The translations under genes were made by a program, and so were the position numbers. Below are positions 1 through 9,462 of a DNA stretch of 64,000 nucleotides, piece after piece. This DNA comes from Serratia nevei (GTDB taxonomy: Bacteria > Pseudomonadota > Gammaproteobacteria > Enterobacterales > Enterobacteriaceae), in assembly GCF_024160145.1 (NCBI RefSeq), contig NZ_JAMYWQ010000021.1, positions 29,082 to 93,081 on the forward strand, written 5' to 3'. Under the pieces are notes generated by a model. The model did not search any database, had not been told where the DNA came from, and saw nothing but the letters and a program-made list of their open reading frames with translations. The number at the start of each line of letters is the position of its first letter. Positions within the stretch are counted from its first letter, which is position 1.

Positions 1-9
1 TTTTTTCAT
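1..9 (-). CDS. Possible start of an off-window gene (partial)
   Basis: On the minus strand an AGGAG ribosome site (about 18-22) lies 8 bases before an ATG at position 9, followed by two lysine codons (Met-Lys-Lys). This is how many exported or membrane proteins begin, but only three codons are visible. The family cannot be named. If real, it is divergent from the MFS gene at 407 and shares its upstream region. Confidence 0.3.
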
Positions 10-406
10 TTCATGGACTCCTGCAGAGCGGACCTTGTCCGATCGCAGATAACATAATCCCGCGCTTATCGCCGCTCTATAGGCGCAATGCCGATTTACG
101 CCTTTCAGACGCATCCTTCACAATTTCACCACAATCATTCACCGGCGATTAACAATAAATCGTTGATATCTTTGATGTAGATCACGTGTCACCCACGGCA
201 TTTCACGCGCTTTTCGGCGCTAAAACGGCAACTCACGCCGCATAACAGGCATTTCATTCCTTCCGTCGTGCAACTCATTCCCGATCCGCCGCCCGCCGGG
301 GGTGCCGACCCTATAATAAGCCCATACCGCGGGAACACAGCTTCACCCCGCAAATTTCAGCCAGCGGCTCACGCCCGGCAACGCACACACAGGAAGGAGA
401 CCGGCC
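10..406. other. Intergenic region upstream of yhjX-like gene
   Basis: About 400 bases hold no convincing gene. The region carries three 10-bp direct repeats (listed separately). An AAGGAG ribosome site sits just before the ATG at 407. The left part is AT-richer and probably contains the promoter of the divergent left-edge gene. Confidence 0.6.
197..257 (+). promoter_or_regulatory. YpdB-type direct repeats (M-box-like)
   Basis: Three related 10-mers lie in the same orientation: GGCATTTCAC at 197-206, GGCAACTCAC at 227-236 and GGCATTTCAT at 248-257. The last two are separated by 11 bases. The E. coli LytTR regulator YpdB is known to bind GGCATTTCAT-N11-GGCATTTCAT upstream of yhjX. The repeats lie 150-210 bases before the yhjX-like start, which fits activation by a YpdB-like protein. 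The regulator itself is not in the window. Confidence 0.65.
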
Positions 407-1636
407 ATGAACACCAAACCGGCAAATCGCAGCTTAATCGTTCTCGGCACCATCATCTGTCAGATGGGTCTGGGCACCATCTACACCTGGAGCCTGTTCA
501 ACCAGCCGCTGGTCGACAAGTTCCACTGGGGGCTGGCGGACGTCGCCACCACCTTCTCCATCACCAGTTTCTTCCTGGCCTTCGCCACGCTGTTCGCCGG
601 CAAGCTGCAAGAGCGCTTCGGCATCCGCAACCTGACGCTGTGTTCCGGCATTCTGGTCGGCCTGGGCCTTATCGCCAGCGCTCACGTCAGCTCGCTCGAC
701 ATGATCTACCTGCTGGCCGGCGTGGTGGTGGGCTTTGCGGTCGGTATCGCCTACATCTCCACCCTGTCCAACCTGATTAAGTGGTTCCCGGCCAACAAAG
801 GCCTGATCTCCGGCATCTCCGTCGGCGCCTTCGGCAGCGGCAGCCTGCTGTTCAAATACGTCAACGCCGCCCTGATCGCCGACGTCGGCGTTTCCGGCGC
901 CTTCTTCTACTGGGGCGCCATCGTGATGGGCCTGATCGTCGTCGGTTCCCTGCTGCTGAAAGAGCCGGTGCTGGCGACCAACGCCGCGCAGCAAGGCGCC
1001 AACGGTCTGGGCAACGACTTCAGCGTGCGTCAGATGCTGGCCACCAAAGAAGCCTATCTGCTGTTCACCATCTTCTTCGCTGCCTGCATGAGCGGTCTGT
1101 ACCTGATCGGCATCGTGAAAGACATGGGCGTTCAGCTGGCCGGGATGGATTTGGCCACCGCCGCCAACACCGTGTCCGCCGTCGCCATCTTCAACACCGC
1201 CGGCCGCATCATCCTGGGTACGCTGTCCGATAAAGTGGGCCGTATGCGCGTCATCAGCTTCACCATGCTGGTTACCGTGCTGGCGATTGTCGCGCTGAGC
1301 TTCATGACCCTGAACCACACGCTGTTCTTTATCTGCGTCGGCGCGGTCGCCTTCTGCTTCGGCGGCAACATCACCGTGTTCCCGGCGATTGTCGGCGACT
1401 TCTTCGGCCTGAAGAACCACAGCAAGAACTACGGCATCATCTACCAGGGCTTCGGCCTGGGCGCGCTGGCCGGTTCGTTCGTCGCCAAATACTTCGGCGG
1501 CTTCCACGCCACCTTCATGGTGATTGGCGTTCTGTCCGCCGCCTCTTTGCTGATTACGCTGTTCATCAAGGCGCCGAAGGCGGTGGAAGCGGAAACGGCA
1601 GAAACCACCCAAACGGCGGAGCTGGCGAAAGCCTGA
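407..1636 (+). CDS. yhjX: OFA-type MFS transporter, YhjX-like
   Basis: An inner-membrane major facilitator carrier of 409 residues with about twelve hydrophobic segments. It resembles E. coli YhjX of the oxalate/formate antiporter-like family, which has been linked to pyruvate-responsive control by YpdAB. The N-terminus contains QMGLGTIYTWSLFNQP, typical of this family, and the short charged C-terminal tail is rich in Ala, Glu and Thr. The start is fixed by AAGGAG just upstream. The gene is a single unit closed by a strong terminator. The substrate is inferred: a small monocarboxylate such as pyruvate is plausible. The YpdB-like repeats upstream support the assignment. Confidence 0.85.
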   Translation: MNTKPANRSLIVLGTIICQMGLGTIYTWSLFNQPLVDKFHWGLADVATTFSITSFFLAFATLFAGKLQERFGIRNLTLCSGILVGLGLIASAHVSSLDMIYLLAGVVVGFAVGIAYISTLSNLIKWFPANKGLISGISVGAFGSGSLLFKYVNAALIADVGVSGAFFYWGAIVMGLIVVGSLLLKEPVLATNAAQQGANGLGNDFSVRQMLATKEAYLLFTIFFAACMSGLYLIGIVKDMGVQLAGMDLATAANTVSAVAIFNTAGRIILGTLSDKVGRMRVISFTMLVTVLAIVALSFMTLNHTLFFICVGAVAFCFGGNITVFPAIVGDFFGLKNHSKNYGIIYQGFGLGALAGSFVAKYFGGFHATFMVIGVLSAASLLITLFIKAPKAVEAETAETTQTAELAKA

Positions 1637-1656
1637 TACACCGCGAAAACGACAAG

Positions 1657-1688
1657 GGGCGCAACCTGCGGGTTGCGCCCTTTTTTTT
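1657..1688 (+). terminator. Rho-independent terminator of yhjX-like gene
   Basis: A 10-bp GC-rich stem GGGCGCAACC / GGTTGCGCCC with loop TGCG is followed by eight T. It lies 20 bases after the stop codon and faces the convergent glk gene. Confidence 0.9.
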
Positions 1689-1706
1689 ATTGCCCCATTT
1701 CTGAGC

Positions 1707-2669
1707 TTACAGGTGCATGCCCAGCGTCTGGCGCAGATGCGCGCCGGCACCCAGCAGGCCCGGCTGGCCGTGCGTTATCATGAACACCGGGATTTCACGC
1801 ACATAGTCGCGGAAGCGCCCCTTGTCTTCGAAAGCGGCGCGGAAGCCCGAGGCCTTGAAGAATTCCATAAAGCGCGGCACGATGCCGCCGGCGATGTACA
1901 CGCCGCCGAAAGTGCCCAGATTCAGCGCCAGGTTGCCGCCGAAGCGCCCCATGATCACGCAAAACAGCGACAGCGCGCGGCGGCAGTCGATGCAGCTGTC
2001 TGCCAGCGCCCGCTCGGTGATGTCCTTCGGCTCCCATTTCTCCGGCAGGCGGTTGTCCGCCTTGACGATGGCGCGATACAGATTGACCAGGCCCGGCCCG
2101 GACAGCACGCGCTCGGCGGAAACGTGCCCCACTTCCGCGCGCAGCACCTCCAGAATGCTGTCCTCTTCTTCGCTGTTCGGCGCGAAATCGACATGGCCGC
2201 CCTCGCCCGGCAGGCTGACCCAACGGCGATCGACGTGTACCAGGTGGGCAACGCCCAGCCCGGTGCCGGCACCGTACACCGCGATCGGTTTGCCCGGCTG
2301 CGCAGCGCCGCCGCCAAACTGCAGCACGTCGTCCGGCGAAAACATCGGGATCGCCATCGAGACGGCGGTGAAATCGTTGATCACTTCCAGATGGCTCAGC
2401 CCCAGGCTGGCCTTCATTTCTTTAATCGAGAACGCCCAGCTGTGGTTGGTCATCGCCACCCAATCTTCGGTCACCGGGCAGGCAATCGCGATACAGGCGT
2501 CCTGCACCTCGATATCGCACTCTTTCAGGTATTGGCGGATCACCGCCTCCAGGCTATCGAACTCCAGGCCGGAATAGGTTTTCGCCTGGGTAATCTCACC
2601 CGTCGCAACAGTGCACAACGCCAGGCGGGCATTGGTGCCGCCAACATCACCCACGAGGGCATAGGTCAT
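1707..2669 (-). CDS. glk: Glucokinase
   Basis: Cytoplasmic ATP-dependent glucokinase forming glucose 6-phosphate from free glucose. The 320 residues match the usual proteobacterial Glk length (321 in E. coli). The phosphate-binding loop [13 protein letters not shown] lies at the N-terminus and the second ATP-site motif [10 protein letters not shown] near residue 270. I chose the ATG giving [11 protein letters not shown] because the frame continues upstream by about 30 residues without homology. It precedes yfeO divergently, as neighbours do in E. coli. A Cra-like site lies about 115 bases upstream. Confidence 0.96.
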   Translation of the reverse strand: MTYALVGDVGGTNARLALCTVATGEITQAKTYSGLEFDSLEAVIRQYLKECDIEVQDACIAIACPVTEDWVAMTNHSWAFSIKEMKASLGLSHLEVINDFTAVSMAIPMFSPDDVLQFGGGAAQPGKPIAVYGAGTGLGVAHLVHVDRRWVSLPGEGGHVDFAPNSEEEDSILEVLRAEVGHVSAERVLSGPGLVNLYRAIVKADNRLPEKWEPKDITERALADSCIDCRRALSLFCVIMGRFGGNLALNLGTFGGVYIAGGIVPRFMEFFKASGFRAAFEDKGRFRDYVREIPVFMITHGQPGLLGAGAHLRQTLGMHL

Positions 2670-2781
2670 TGATTTCGTCTCCGCAAAATGAAAAATAAAA
2701 AGCTGCCCACACTGTAAAATCCTGCTGCAAAAACAACAATCACCCGCCTCGGATCGGCGCTTCAATAGCGATCCGGATCAC

Positions 2782-2796
2782 AAAAAACGTTTCAGC
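2782..2796 (-). promoter_or_regulatory. Cra (FruR)-like operator upstream of glk
   Basis: On the minus strand the sequence reads GCTGAAACGTTTTTT, close to the Cra consensus half GCTGAAWCGWTTCAGC. Cra is known to repress glk in E. coli. The site lies in the 310-base glk-yfeO intergenic region (2670-2979), where I see no gene. Its distance from the glk start (about 115 bases) is compatible with promoter control. Confidence 0.55.
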
Positions 2797-2979
2797 TTGC
2801 CCACGACGCCGCGCTTTGAAACAAATTGCGGCAAAAAACGCCCCCCGGCGACTGTTAACCGTCATCGACGCCGGGCAATATCAATGCGTGCCTGCGCGCC
2901 GATAGTCTGGCAAGCTGTGGCCACTGCTCAACCACCCGCACTCCCTGCCCTGCAGGGAGGCATCGACAAGGGATTATCC

Positions 2980-4227
2980 ATGCTGCATCCGCGCGCCAAT
3001 GCCATGTTGGCCTTTGCTTTGCCTGCGCTGATTATCGGTTCCGCTTCCAGTCTGGTGCTGCTGCTGGTGATGAAAATCGCCGCCGCACTGCAGCAATTAC
3101 TGTGGGTGATGCTGCCCGATGCGCTGAGCCTGGACGCCCAGGCACCCTGGTGGTCGGTCGGTATTCTGACGCTGACCGGCGTGACGGTCGGCCTTATCGT
3201 GCGCTATATGCCGGGCCACGCCGGGCCGGATCCGGCGACGGAATCGCTGATCGGCATGCCGCTGCCGCTCTCCGCCCTGCCGGGGCTGGGGCTGGCGCTG
3301 ATCGTCGGCCTGGCCGGCGGCGTCAGCCTGGGGCCGGAGAACCCGATCACCGCCATCAATATCGCGCTGGTAGCGGCCGCCGGTGCGCGCCTGCTGCCGA
3401 AGGTGCCGCGCATGGACTGGATCATCCTGGCGGCTGCGGGCACCATCGGCGCGATGTTCGGCACACCGGTCGCCGCCGCGCTGATCTTCTCGCAAACCCT
3501 GGCAGGCAATAACGAAACGCCGCTGTGGGATCGGCTGTTCGCCCCGCTGGTTGCCGCCGCCGCCGGCGCGGTCACCACCCAGATGTTCTTCGTGCCCAAT
3601 TTCGCCCTGCAGCTCGACGCCTACGACGTGACGCGGCTGCCGGACATCTTCAGCGGCGCCATCGTGGCGCTGATCGCCATCGCGCTCGGCATGGTGGCGC
3701 TGTGGTGCTTCCCGCACGTTCACCGCCTGTTCCACTCGATGAAGAACCCGGTGTTGATGTTAGGGCTGGGGGGCTTTGTGCTGGGCCTGCTGGCGCTGGT
3801 GGGCGGAGAGATTACCCTGTTCAAAGGGCTGGATGAAATGAAGCGCCTGGCGCAAGACGACGGCTATTCGGTGCCGGCGCTGTTGACCATGACCCTGACC
3901 AAGCTGGCGGCGCTGGTGATCGCCGCCGCCAGCGGCTTTCGCGGCGGGCGTATCTTCCCGGCGGTGTTCGTCGGCGTGGCGCTGGGGCTGATGCTGCATC
4001 AGCACGTTCCCGCAGTGCCGGCGGCGATCACCGTCTCCTGCGCCATCATGGGGCTGGTGCTGGTGGTGACGCGCGACGGCTGGCTCAGCCTGTTCATGGC
4101 GGTGGCGGTAGTGCCGGATCTGCACCTGCTGCCGGTGCTGTGCATCGTGATGCTGCCCGCCTGGCTGGCGCTGGCGGGCAAACCGCTGATGCTGGTGAAT
4201 CGCCGGCAGCCGCCGCACGACGATTAG
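2980..4227 (+). CDS. yfeO: Putative ion channel protein, ClC family (YfeO)
   Basis: Integral membrane protein of 415 residues, close to E. coli YfeO (418), a ClC-type chloride channel-like protein of unproven transport activity. The motif [13 protein letters not shown] near residue 110 corresponds to the ClC selectivity-filter region, and [14 protein letters not shown] near residue 315 to a later conserved ClC helix. The start at 2980 is preferred over longer frames because AAGGG lies just upstream and the protein then begins as the family does. A perfect CTCCCTGC/GCAGGGAG hairpin (2941-2959) sits in the leader. The stop codon overlaps that of the convergent racemase gene. Confidence 0.88.
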   Translation: MLHPRANAMLAFALPALIIGSASSLVLLLVMKIAAALQQLLWVMLPDALSLDAQAPWWSVGILTLTGVTVGLIVRYMPGHAGPDPATESLIGMPLPLSALPGLGLALIVGLAGGVSLGPENPITAINIALVAAAGARLLPKVPRMDWIILAAAGTIGAMFGTPVAAALIFSQTLAGNNETPLWDRLFAPLVAAAAGAVTTQMFFVPNFALQLDAYDVTRLPDIFSGAIVALIAIALGMVALWCFPHVHRLFHSMKNPVLMLGLGGFVLGLLALVGGEITLFKGLDEMKRLAQDDGYSVPALLTMTLTKLAALVIAAASGFRGGRIFPAVFVGVALGLMLHQHVPAVPAAITVSCAIMGLVLVVTRDGWLSLFMAVAVVPDLHLLPVLCIVMLPAWLALAGKPLMLVNRRQPPHDD

Positions 4228-4919
4228 GCCAGCGCGAACGCCGCGGCGGCGCGGGCGTGGATCGCGGTGGTGTCGAACACCGGCACCGACGCATCCCGCT
4301 CGCTCACCAGCAAGCCTATCTCGGTGCAGCCAAAAATAATCCCCTGCGCGCCCTGCTGCTCCAGATCGCTGATGATCCGGCGATACTCGTCGCGCGAGGC
4401 GTCGCGAATTTTACCCAGGCACAGTTCGTCATAGATGATGCGGTGTACGATGTCGCGATCGGCGCTGACCGGCGTCACCACGTCGATGCCGTGCAATGCC
4501 TGCAGGCGGCCGCGATAGAAGGTCTGCTCCATGGTAAAGCGCGTGCCCAGCAGCCCGACGCGGCGAATGTTTTTTTCCCGCACCTGCAGCGCCGTGGCAT
4601 CGGCGATGTGAATCAGCGGCAGGCCGCTGGCCTGCTCGATCGCCTCTGCCACCTTGTGCATGGTGTTGGTGCAGATCACGATAGCTTCGGCGCCGGCGGC
4701 GCGCAAAGCCGCTGCGGCGGCGGCCAGCAGCCGGCCGGCGCCGTCCCAATCGCCCTGGTGCTGCAAGCGTTCAACCTCCTGAAAATCGACGCTGTAGAGC
4801 ACGATTTTGGCCGAGTGCAGCCCGCCGAGGCGCGCCTTTACCTGCTCGTTAATAGTGCGGTAATAAGGAATGGTGGATTCCCAGCTCATGCCACCCAGCA
4901 AGCCCAACACTTTCATCAT
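4224..4919 (-). CDS. Aspartate/glutamate racemase family protein
   Basis: A cytoplasmic PLP-independent amino-acid racemase homologue of 231 residues. The two catalytic cysteines expected in this family are visible in ICTNTMHK (about residue 83) and FGCTEIGLL (about residue 196), and the N-terminus has [11 protein letters not shown]. Substrate cannot be read from sequence: aspartate, glutamate or a broader range are all possible (compare YgeA). It is not part of the conserved glk-yfeO-ypeC order and was probably inserted there. Its stop codon overlaps the yfeO stop in the convergent direction, leaving no terminator between them. Confidence 0.85.
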   Translation of the reverse strand: MMKVLGLLGGMSWESTIPYYRTINEQVKARLGGLHSAKIVLYSVDFQEVERLQHQGDWDGAGRLLAAAAAALRAAGAEAIVICTNTMHKVAEAIEQASGLPLIHIADATALQVREKNIRRVGLLGTRFTMEQTFYRGRLQALHGIDVVTPVSADRDIVHRIIYDELCLGKIRDASRDEYRRIISDLEQQGAQGIIFGCTEIGLLVSERDASVPVFDTTAIHARAAAAFALA

Positions 4920-4982
4920 TCGTTCCTCAGCATTTCCGACGATCCTCTGACCTTACCGGAGAATCGCCGGGCTGACGACGCC

Positions 4983-5435
4983 TTATTTGACGCCGGAATT
5001 GATCGGCTGGCGCGCTTCGAACCAGCGCTGGCGCAGCGTGTCGTACAGCCAGTTATAAGCCATGGTGTACGGCAGGAAGAACAGGAAGAAACCGATTTCC
5101 AGCATAAACGCCTGTGCCCAGGAGATGCTCAGCATCCAGGCGGCGATCGGCACGCCGATCAGGATAAAACCGGCTTCAAAGCCGACGGCGTGCAGCGCAC
5201 GCACTTTCAGGTTACGCACCACCCGGCTGACCGGCCACAGGCGGTCGAACACCGTGTTGTAAACCATGTTCCACAGCATCGCGACGGTGGAGAGCATCAC
5301 CGCCAACGCACCGACCTGCACCATTGAGCGGTTCAGCAGCCACGCGCCCAGCGGGGCGCAAACCATCACGGCGATGGCCTCGAAACCGACGGCGTGGACG
5401 ATACGTTCAATGAGAGACTTGTTTTGCAGTTGCAT
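4983..5435 (-). CDS. PACE family multidrug/chlorhexidine efflux protein
   Basis: Small inner-membrane protein of 150 residues with four hydrophobic segments built as two tandem bacterial transmembrane pair repeats. Each repeat carries the same motif: ERIVHAVGFEA near residue 10 and VRALHAVGFEAGF near residue 78. Length and repeat pattern match proton-coupled PACE transporters such as AceI, which export chlorhexidine and other biocides and, in some members, short diamines. It is divergent from a LysR gene 98 bases away, the usual PACE arrangement. The physiological substrate is not deducible. Confidence 0.9.
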   Translation of the reverse strand: MQLQNKSLIERIVHAVGFEAIAVMVCAPLGAWLLNRSMVQVGALAVMLSTVAMLWNMVYNTVFDRLWPVSRVVRNLKVRALHAVGFEAGFILIGVPIAAWMLSISWAQAFMLEIGFFLFFLPYTMAYNWLYDTLRQRWFEARQPINSGVK

Positions 5436-5533
5436 ACATCACCTTTTTTCAACAGTTGTTGCGAAAGCCAGGTGATTATCATCGTTTTTTCGGGTAGGTT
5501 AAAAATAGATTTCATCGATAAAGTAGATAGGTT

Positions 5534-6403
5534 ATGCACTATTCTCCGGAAGCGCTGCATGCGTTTGTCGAAGCCGCCGCCCTCGGCTCGTTTTCCGCCG
5601 CCGCGCGCAAGCTGCGCAAAAGCCAATCCACCGTCAGCACCGCCATCGCCAATCTGGAGGCCGACCTGGCGCTGACGCTGTTCGATCGCAGCGCACGCCA
5701 ACCGGTGCTCACCGCCGCCGGCCGCAAGGTACTGGGGCATGTGCAGGCGATCCTCGCGGCCAGCGAACGGCTCGACGCCCTGAGCATTCAGCTGGCGGGC
5801 GAGGTTGAACCTCGCCTGAGCATGGTGTTTTCCGATACCTACCAGCCCAAACATCACGATCGGTTGATGCAGCTGTTCGAACAGCGCTACCCGGAGATTG
5901 AGCTGGAATGGATGATCGCCGAGGAAGGCGACGTTATCGATCTGCTGCAAAGCGGCCGCGCGCACTTGGGCATGGTGGAAGTGCAAAAAAGTTATCCGCC
6001 GGATATCGCCTTCTCCCGGCTGCCAGAACAGACCGAAATGGGGCTGTTCGTCGCCCATCAGCACCCGCTGGCCCAGGTCGCCGCGCCGACGCCGGAGCAG
6101 CTGTCCAGCATCCGCCAGCTGATCCTGAATACCTACACCGGCGCCGAAGCGGCCAGACAGGGTGGCCTGGTCTGGTCGGCGCCCAGCTATCTGCTGTTGC
6201 TGGAGATGGCGGAACAGGGGTTCGGTTGGGCGGTGCTGCCGCACTGGCTGGTGCAACAATACGGCCACGGCAAACTCACCCAGCTGCGGCCGCGCGGTTG
6301 GCCAAAACTGATTTCGGTGGATGCGGTCTGGTCCAAACTGACCCCGCCAGGCCCGGCGGGGTTCTGGATGCTGGATCGCCTGCTGGGCGATAGCCTGCCT
6401 TAA
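5534..6403 (+). CDS. LysR-family transcriptional regulator, divergent from PACE gene
   Basis: 289-residue LysR-type regulator. An N-terminal winged helix-turn-helix (AAALGSFSAAARKLRKSQST region, about residues 13-32) is followed by a substrate-binding domain. It is transcribed away from the PACE efflux gene, so it probably controls that gene and itself from the 98-base shared region. The ribosome site is weak. Its stop codon shares the TTAA at 6400-6403 with the stop of the convergent ipdC gene, so no intergenic terminator exists there. The effector is unknown. Confidence 0.88.
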   Translation: MHYSPEALHAFVEAAALGSFSAAARKLRKSQSTVSTAIANLEADLALTLFDRSARQPVLTAAGRKVLGHVQAILAASERLDALSIQLAGEVEPRLSMVFSDTYQPKHHDRLMQLFEQRYPEIELEWMIAEEGDVIDLLQSGRAHLGMVEVQKSYPPDIAFSRLPEQTEMGLFVAHQHPLAQVAAPTPEQLSSIRQLILNTYTGAEAARQGGLVWSAPSYLLLLEMAEQGFGWAVLPHWLVQQYGHGKLTQLRPRGWPKLISVDAVWSKLTPPGPAGFWMLDRLLGDSLP

Positions 6404-8061
6404 GCGGCAGCGTTGCGTGCCTGAATGGCGCGTGAGACGGTATCGAGCAGTTCCGGCATGTCCATCTTCGGCAGCATCACTTCGATGAAGGCCAGCCGAT
6501 CGTCGTCCGCTACCTCGCGCAGCGCCTGGCGCAGTCCGTCCGGATCGCTGACCCGCAACGTCTTCACCGGCCGCTCGCCGGCCAGCGCCGGCGGCAGCTG
6601 CGTCCAGTTCCAGCGCGCGATGTCGTTGTAACTTTGCTCCGGCCCGTGGATCGCGCGCTCGATCGTGTAACCCTGATTATTCAGCACGAAGATCACCGGC
6701 TTAAGCCCGTCGCGCAGCATCGATCCCAGTTCCTGTACGGTCAGCTGCGCGGCGCCGTCGCCGATCAGCAATATTGCCCGCCGCTGCGGTTCAGCGGTCT
6801 GTACGCCGAACGTCGCCGGCAGGGTATAGCCGATCGATCCCCAGAGCGCCTGCACGATCAGGCGGCAGCCACGCGGCAACGTCAGCGCCGCCGCGCCGAA
6901 ACAGGCAGTGCCCTGATCGGCCAGCACGATATCCCCCGGCCGCAGGAAATCCTGTATCTGCCGCCAGAAGGCGTGCTGATCCAGCCCTTCCCCATCGGCT
7001 TCCGGCAGCGTCGGGCGGACGATCGGCGGCAACGGCCAGCGTGACGCCAGCGACAGGCTCAGACGGTGCAGCGCCTGCACCGCCTCGCGCATCGGAATGC
7101 GGCTAAAGCGCTGCCGCCCGACCCAGGCTTCGAACGGTTGAATGTCGATGCATTTTTCCGCCGGCAAATGATGCGTGAAACCGGCGGTAATGGTGTCGGT
7201 CAAACGCACGCCGACGTTGATCACCACATCGGCGTTTTCGATAAGCTGTTTCACCGCCGGATCGCTGGCGCCGCCGCAGTAGATCCCGACGAACCCGGCT
7301 CGGTTCTCATCCAGCACGCCTTTGCCGAGCAGCAGCGTCGCGTGCGGGATATCGACCTCCTGCAGCCACTCGTCCAGCGCCGCTTCGGCGCCGAAGCGAT
7401 CGGCCAGGAAGTCCGCCAGCAGCGATACCCGCCGCGCCGACAGCAACTTTTCGCGCGCGGCGGCGATAAATGCCTGCAATGCGCTGCGCGACAGCCTGGC
7501 CTGGCGCAACATCAGCGGCGCCGGTTTGGCCGCCAGCGGCGCCTCCGCGACCTCGCTGGGCAACATCAGGTAAACCGGGCGATGCTCCAGCAAGGCGGCA
7601 CCGATCAGACGGTCGATCTCCACCGCGGCGTTGTCGGCGGTCAGGTTGGCCTGCGCGACGGTCACCTCTTTGGCTATCCGGGCGAAGTGGGTAAAGTCGC
7701 CATCCCCCAGCGAATGGTGCAGCAAATCACCGGCGCGCTGGGCGCGCTGCGCCGGCGTGCCGACCACGTGGATCACCGGCAGATATTCGGCATAGCTACC
7801 GGCCACCCCATTCAGCGCACTCAGCTCCCCGACGCCAAAGGTGGTGAGCAGCGCCGCCGCCGGCTTGCAGCGCGCATAGCCATCGGCGGCGTAGGCGGCG
7901 TTCAGCTCGTTGGCGCAGCCTACCCAGGTGATTTGCGGATGAGCGAGAACGTGATCGAGGAATTGCAGGTTGTAATCCCCCGGCACGCCGAAGAAGTGAC
8001 GAATGCCGATTTGGGCCAGACGATCGAGCAGATAATCGGCCACCGTATAGGTCTGAGTCAT
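6400..8061 (-). CDS. ipdC: Indolepyruvate/phenylpyruvate decarboxylase
   Basis: Cytoplasmic thiamine-diphosphate-dependent 2-keto acid decarboxylase of 553 residues. It closely follows the Enterobacter cloacae IpdC layout: HFFGVPGDYNLQFLDHV at the N-terminus, the ThDP-activating glutamate in GCANELNAAYAADGYARC near residue 51, and the ThDP/Mg site GDGAAQLTVQELGSM with NNQGYT near residue 460. It would convert indole-3-pyruvate to indole-3-acetaldehyde, the key step of the indolepyruvate route to indoleacetic acid, and may accept phenylpyruvate. The ATG at 8061 has AGGTG upstream. In-frame ATG at 8067 and GTG at 8070 are alternatives. The gene stands alone. Confidence 0.9.
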   Translation of the reverse strand: MTQTYTVADYLLDRLAQIGIRHFFGVPGDYNLQFLDHVLAHPQITWVGCANELNAAYAADGYARCKPAAALLTTFGVGELSALNGVAGSYAEYLPVIHVVGTPAQRAQRAGDLLHHSLGDGDFTHFARIAKEVTVAQANLTADNAAVEIDRLIGAALLEHRPVYLMLPSEVAEAPLAAKPAPLMLRQARLSRSALQAFIAAAREKLLSARRVSLLADFLADRFGAEAALDEWLQEVDIPHATLLLGKGVLDENRAGFVGIYCGGASDPAVKQLIENADVVINVGVRLTDTITAGFTHHLPAEKCIDIQPFEAWVGRQRFSRIPMREAVQALHRLSLSLASRWPLPPIVRPTLPEADGEGLDQHAFWRQIQDFLRPGDIVLADQGTACFGAAALTLPRGCRLIVQALWGSIGYTLPATFGVQTAEPQRRAILLIGDGAAQLTVQELGSMLRDGLKPVIFVLNNQGYTIERAIHGPEQSYNDIARWNWTQLPPALAGERPVKTLRVSDPDGLRQALREVADDDRLAFIEVMLPKMDMPELLDTVSRAIQARNAAA

Positions 8062-8250
8062 GATCATCACCTGCCTGCAGCTGGAGCGATTATCTTAAGT
8101 ATCGAAGATGCCGTTCAAATTTCGAACAAACGCGCCTGCCTCGATCGGCAACCTGGCGTTACATGCCGGCGCTGTGATCGCTCCCCCGGCAGCACGGTGT
8201 GAAAGCGTATACACTCAAGGCATTTCACCTCTGCGCCGACAAGGGTAACT

Positions 8251-9240
8251 ATGTCCTACCAAGCCTCCCCTACGCGTTATCAAGATATGGAATACCGGCG
8301 CTGCGGCCGCAGCGGGCTGAAGCTGCCCGCCGTCTCGCTCGGGCTGTGGCACAACTTCGGCGACGCCACGCTGTACGACAACGCCCGCGGCCTGATCCGC
8401 TGCGCCTTCGATCGCGGCATTACCCATTTCGATCTGGCCAACAACTACGGCCCGCCGCCCGGCGCCGCCGAGGAAAACTTTGGCCGCATTCTCAACGGCG
8501 ATCTGCGGGCCTGGCGCGACGAGCTGATCGTCTCGTCCAAAGCCGGTTACACCATGTGGCCAGGCCCCTACGGCGATTGGGGCTCGAAAAAGTACCTGGT
8601 CGCCAGCCTCGATCAGAGCCTGAAGCGTATGGGGCTGGAGTATGTGGATATCTTTTATCACCACCGGCCGGATCCGGACACGCCGCTGGAAGAAACCATG
8701 GCGGCGCTGGATCTGCTGGTGCGGCAGGGCAAAGCGCTGTATGTCGGCCTGTCCAACTACCCGGCCGAGCGCGCGCGGCAGGCGTTCGACATTCTGCAAC
8801 GGCTTGGCACGCCGTGCGTGATCCACCAGCCGAAGTATTCGATGTTGGAACGCGGGCCGGAGACGGCGCTGCTGGAGACGCTGGCGGAGCATGGCGTCGG
8901 GTCGATCGCCTTCTCGCCGCTGGCGGGCGGCCTGCTAACCGACCGCTATCTGCACGGCATCCCGCAAGATTCCCGCGCCGCCAGCGGCAGCCGCTTCCTG
9001 CAGCCGGAGCAACTGACCGCCGAACGGCTGGACAAGGTGCGCCGCCTCGATGCGCTGGCGCGGCAACGCGGGCAGAAGCTGTCGCAAATGGCGCTGGCCT
9101 GGGTGCTGCGCGGCGATCGCGTCACCTCGGTGCTGATCGGCGCCAGCAAGAATGCGCAGATAGAAGACGCAGTAGGCATGCTGGCCAATCGTCATTTCAG
9201 TGAAGAAGAGCTGGTGCAGATCGAACGAATCCTACTGTAA
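8251..9240 (+). CDS. yghZ: Aldo/keto reductase, L-glyceraldehyde 3-phosphate reductase type
   Basis: NADPH-dependent aldo/keto reductase of 329 residues, strongly like E. coli YghZ (Gpr), which detoxifies L-glyceraldehyde 3-phosphate and methylglyoxal. The catalytic tetrad is visible as Asp and Tyr in FDLANNYGPPPG (about residues 54-65), Lys in SSKAGYTMWPGPYGDWGS (about 92-109) and His in YHHRPDPDTPLEE (about 139). AAGGG lies just before the ATG. It is separated from ipdC by about 190 bases and divergent from it. Joint function with IpdC (aldehyde reduction) is possible but unsupported. Confidence 0.9.
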   Translation: MSYQASPTRYQDMEYRRCGRSGLKLPAVSLGLWHNFGDATLYDNARGLIRCAFDRGITHFDLANNYGPPPGAAEENFGRILNGDLRAWRDELIVSSKAGYTMWPGPYGDWGSKKYLVASLDQSLKRMGLEYVDIFYHHRPDPDTPLEETMAALDLLVRQGKALYVGLSNYPAERARQAFDILQRLGTPCVIHQPKYSMLERGPETALLETLAEHGVGSIAFSPLAGGLLTDRYLHGIPQDSRAASGSRFLQPEQLTAERLDKVRRLDALARQRGQKLSQMALAWVLRGDRVTSVLIGASKNAQIEDAVGMLANRHFSEEELVQIERILL

Positions 9241-9462
9241 TCGCTTACCAATACCGCCGCTCCACCGAGCGGCGATGCCCCAGAAAAATCTCAAATCCCG
9301 ATGCCGCTGCCGTTTTCAGATTCCCTCTCAGATTCAACCCAATGCGCCGGCGCTATGATGCCGATATTGCAGCAAAAATAACGATAAGGCCGCTTTTTAA
9401 ACTGATGAACGCGCTTCATAAAGTGATTAACGGCCAGGCCGCGCAAGCGGAAAGGAGAAGTC

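Noticed and set aside
4983..9240. A joint auxin or aldehyde operon linking ipdC, the reductase and the PACE pump
   Set aside because: The genes face different directions with separate control regions, and no shared motif was seen.
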